Below, piece after piece: positions 61,775-64,000 of a DNA stretch of 64,000 nt (positions within the stretch are counted from its first letter, which is position 1; each line of letters opens with the position of its first letter). This stretch comes from UTCHB3 sp964625575. Lineage in GTDB: Bacteria > Bacteroidota > Ignavibacteria > Ignavibacteriales > Ignavibacteriaceae. The stretch covers positions 372,001 through 436,000 of the forward strand of contig CAZVBQ010000001.1 of assembly GCA_964625575.1 (NCBI GenBank), in the 5' to 3' direction. The position numbers and the translations under genes were made by a program. The notes under the pieces are model-generated. The model was given only the letters and a program-made list of their open reading frames with translations. It was not told the DNA's origin and searched no databases.

Positions 61775-63970
61775 ATGAAATTCAAATTTTTACTGGTGCT
61801 GGCACTTCTTGCCTTGCCAACCGCGGCTCAGACGCTTAAAGGAAAAGTCTCTGAACTGAACGAAAAGAATGAAAAGGTGCCCCTTATCTCCGCTAACGTC
61901 TTCTGGCGTGACGCGAAAACAGGAACTACAACCGACATTAACGGTATCTTTTCACTACCGAAACCGGCCACCCCAACCGCGTTCCTGATCGTAAGCTATA
62001 CGGGGTACAAAGCAGACACGGTTGAGGTTTCCCGCTCTAAAGACTCAATAGAGATCGTGCTGACGCTGAACGTCCAACTTAATGAAGTGGTGATCTCTGC
62101 CGAACGTTCATCCCGGTTTATCGATGAGGAAGCCCCCGGACAGGTTGAGATTATCACCAATAAAGAGCTGCTTAAAGCCGCGTGCTGTAACCTCGGTGAG
62201 AGCTTCACCACCAACGCTTCGGTTGATGTCCAGTATCAGGATGCCGTGACTGGCGCGAAACAGATACAACTGCTCGGACTTGCCGGAGCCTATACCCAAA
62301 TGCTCTTCGAGAACGTTCCCTCACTTAACGGGCTGGGCAGTTCTTTCGGTCTCGGCTTCGTGCCGGGTCCATGGATATCAGATATTAGCATCTCGAAAGG
62401 CTCTGCCTCGGTGGTTAACGGTTATGAGTCGATCTCGGGCCAGATAAATGTCGGCTTCAAAAAGCCGTCTGACGCGGAGCGGTATTACTTCAACGCGTTC
62501 CAAAGCTCGCACTACAAAACCGATCTGAACGCCACCGCAGCAGTCGAACTTTCGGAGCACTTCAGCACCATCCTTCTCGCCCACTCGAACTTCGTTTCCA
62601 AGGGACTGGATGACAACACCGACTCGTTTATCGACGATCCGAAAACCGCGCAGTACAATTTCATGAACCGGTGGATGTACCACTCCGGCTTCGGGCTCGA
62701 GTCGCAGTTTGGCGTGCAGTATATGACCGAGAAGAAAACGGGCGGTCAGCTCGTGCCAATGCCCTCCGGAAAACAATACCGGATCGATATCGACTCGCGG
62801 CACTTCGATATAAATACCAAAACCGGTTACGTTTTCGATTCGGAAGCTTACACAAGTCTCGGGCTGATCCTCGACCTCCATCAGCACAAACAAAACACAC
62901 TTTTCGGTGACAGGAAATATGATGGCACTCAGGATATCTTCTTCTCGAAATTGGTGTTTGAAGCACGTTCTAAGGATGAAACTCACAAACTGACAACGGG
63001 ACTCAGCTTCACACTCGATAAGCTGACAGAAGATCTGGGTACCTTCACTCAGGAAAAAACCGAGAATATCCCGGGTGTTTTTCTTGAATACAATTACTCG
63101 CCCGATAACCTGCTTTCGATCGTGCCCGGTATCAGGGTCGATCTCCACAACTTGTCCGGTACACTCGTAACGCCAAGGCTGCACTTCAAGTATAACTTCG
63201 ACGAAAACACAACCCTCAGGGCATCCGCCGGGAAAGGTTATCGCTCGATGAATATTTACGCGAATAACCTGAACTGGATGGCAAGTTCGCGGCAATTCGT
63301 GGTTAGCGCTTCAACTCCCTACGAAGAGGCATGGAACTACGGACTTAATTTCACCCGGTATTTCATGATCAACGGGCGCGAACTGAGAATCACCGCCGAT
63401 TACTACCGCACCGATTTCCTGAAACAGGTGGTTACTGATATTGATTCCGATCCCGGAAAGGTGCTATTTTACGATCTGAACGGCGAATCATATTCGAACA
63501 GCTATCAGATTGAAATGGCTTACCAGATAATCCCCAGGCTGGAAGTGACCGCGGCCTACAGGTACACCGATGTGAAAACCACTTATAACGGTATCCTCCG
63601 TGCAGCCCCGCTTCAGAGCAGATACAAGATTCTTGCCACAGTCTCGTGGGCTGACCACTTCAGGGAGTGGATAGTTGACGCGACATTTCTGGTTAACGGA
63701 CCCGGAAGGATCCCCTCGACTGCCTCGAACCCGGTGCAGTACCGCAGGGATGAGAACTTCGACGCTTATCTGAACATCAACGCCCAAATCACTAAAAAAT
63801 TCGATCTTTTCGAAGTGTATCTCGGTGCTGAAAACATAACTGACTATAAACAGCCGAATCCCGTGATCGCATCTGATGATCCGTTCGGTCAATATTTCGA
63901 TGCCGCCATGATCTGGGGTCCCGTATCGGGACGCAAATTCTACGCGGGTATAAGACTTTCAGTATTTTAA
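61775..63970 (+). CDS. TonB-dependent outer-membrane receptor (probable metal transport)
   Basis: 731 aa from the ATG at 61775 with AGAGG 8 bases upstream. Signal peptide (LALPTAAQ), an N-terminal carboxypeptidase-regulatory-like domain (~20-105: GKVSELNE...SANVFWRDAKTGTTTDINGIFSLP), plug (~118-225: EAPGQVEIITNKELLKAACCNLGESFTTNASVDVQYQDAVTGAKQIQLLGL) and a 22-strand-type barrel ending in Phe (GIRLSVF). The Cys-Cys in the plug and the preceding Cys-rich gene fit the receptors linked to copper or other heavy metals in Bacteroidota. Substrate not proven. Another gene follows after 16 bases. Confidence 0.88.
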   Translation: MKFKFLLVLALLALPTAAQTLKGKVSELNEKNEKVPLISANVFWRDAKTGTTTDINGIFSLPKPATPTAFLIVSYTGYKADTVEVSRSKDSIEIVLTLNVQLNEVVISAERSSRFIDEEAPGQVEIITNKELLKAACCNLGESFTTNASVDVQYQDAVTGAKQIQLLGLAGAYTQMLFENVPSLNGLGSSFGLGFVPGPWISDISISKGSASVVNGYESISGQINVGFKKPSDAERYYFNAFQSSHYKTDLNATAAVELSEHFSTILLAHSNFVSKGLDDNTDSFIDDPKTAQYNFMNRWMYHSGFGLESQFGVQYMTEKKTGGQLVPMPSGKQYRIDIDSRHFDINTKTGYVFDSEAYTSLGLILDLHQHKQNTLFGDRKYDGTQDIFFSKLVFEARSKDETHKLTTGLSFTLDKLTEDLGTFTQEKTENIPGVFLEYNYSPDNLLSIVPGIRVDLHNLSGTLVTPRLHFKYNFDENTTLRASAGKGYRSMNIYANNLNWMASSRQFVVSASTPYEEAWNYGLNFTRYFMINGRELRITADYYRTDFLKQVVTDIDSDPGKVLFYDLNGESYSNSYQIEMAYQIIPRLEVTAAYRYTDVKTTYNGILRAAPLQSRYKILATVSWADHFREWIVDATFLVNGPGRIPSTASNPVQYRRDENFDAYLNINAQITKKFDLFEVYLGAENITDYKQPNPVIASDDPFGQYFDAAMIWGPVSGRKFYAGIRLSVF

Positions 63971-63986
63971 CAAAAGGAATAAAGCA

Positions 63987-64000
63987 ATGAAAAAGTATTT
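63987..64000 (+). CDS. Start of a further gene, cut by window edge
   Basis: ATG at 63987 with AGGA 8 bases upstream opens MKKYF, looking like the beginning of a signal peptide. Close spacing (16 bases) to the TonB receptor puts it in the same operon. In similar operons a heavy-metal-associated or other small exported protein follows, but nothing can be read here. Confidence 0.55.

Overview
The window looks like a chromosomal segment from a member of the Ignavibacteria/Chlorobiota side of the Bacteroidota superphylum. Evidence: type IX secretion (T9SS) sortase PorU and its partner PorV; three exported proteins with T9SS type A C-terminal sorting domains, two of them with the YPNPFNPST motif; TAnnTTTG -7 promoter elements instead of sigma70 boxes; an SBP-type menaquinone pathway; and a TonB receptor paired with a HYC_CC_PP-like protein. 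No rRNA, tRNA, prophage, transposase or CRISPR array was seen. One assembly gap (100 N) lies at 53912-54011.

Layout. 1-13214 (minus strand): porU, porV, an M6-like T9SS cargo that has lost its HExxH site, a metalloprotease-like/beta-propeller/outer-membrane-barrel fusion, a DUF5683 protein and a truncated MBOAT acyltransferase. 13428-25776: housekeeping and signalling genes (nth, a HELGH membrane protein, hemL, hemB, a GNAT enzyme, citrate synthase, htpG, a membrane-anchored PHP protein, a K+/H+ antiporter, and a degenerate-kinase/REC/AraC regulator). 26078-34671: aldo/keto reductase, porin, a type II restriction-modification pair, a glycosyltransferase, a nucleoside transporter with purine nucleoside phosphorylase, and rsmE. 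34671-39051: a small barrel protein, a thioesterase and menE-menA-menB-menH. 39053-46799: an M28 lipoprotein, dacB, clpS, etfBA with a bifunctional-nuclease-family gene, a DUF2851 gene and pyrF. 46809-56263 (minus): a long gene string pyrG-purN-purH-mreB-mreC-mreD-mrdA-rodA, continuing into pyrF, that joins nucleotide synthesis to cell-wall elongation. 56540-64000: two T9SS cargos, an SGNH hydrolase, DinB, and a likely metal-linked HYC_CC_PP/TonB-receptor operon that runs off the right edge.

The most unusual signal is not a gene. At least nine places carry short tandem arrays with an exact 7-base period but a different heptamer in each (CTGACCT, CTAACCT, CTAATAC, CTCCACA, CCAAACC, TAAGTGT, TTCACAG and others). 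Several sit beside a TCCGCC/GGCGGA palindrome. They cluster at gene 3' ends, supply the stop codon of several genes, encode the tail of PurN and have expanded inside the DUF5683 gene. They resemble the heptanucleotide STRRs of filamentous cyanobacteria in form. I do not see a complete new defence or conflict system. The best candidates for undescribed biology are this repeat family and the T9SS operon with its pseudoprotease and protease/propeller/barrel fusion.
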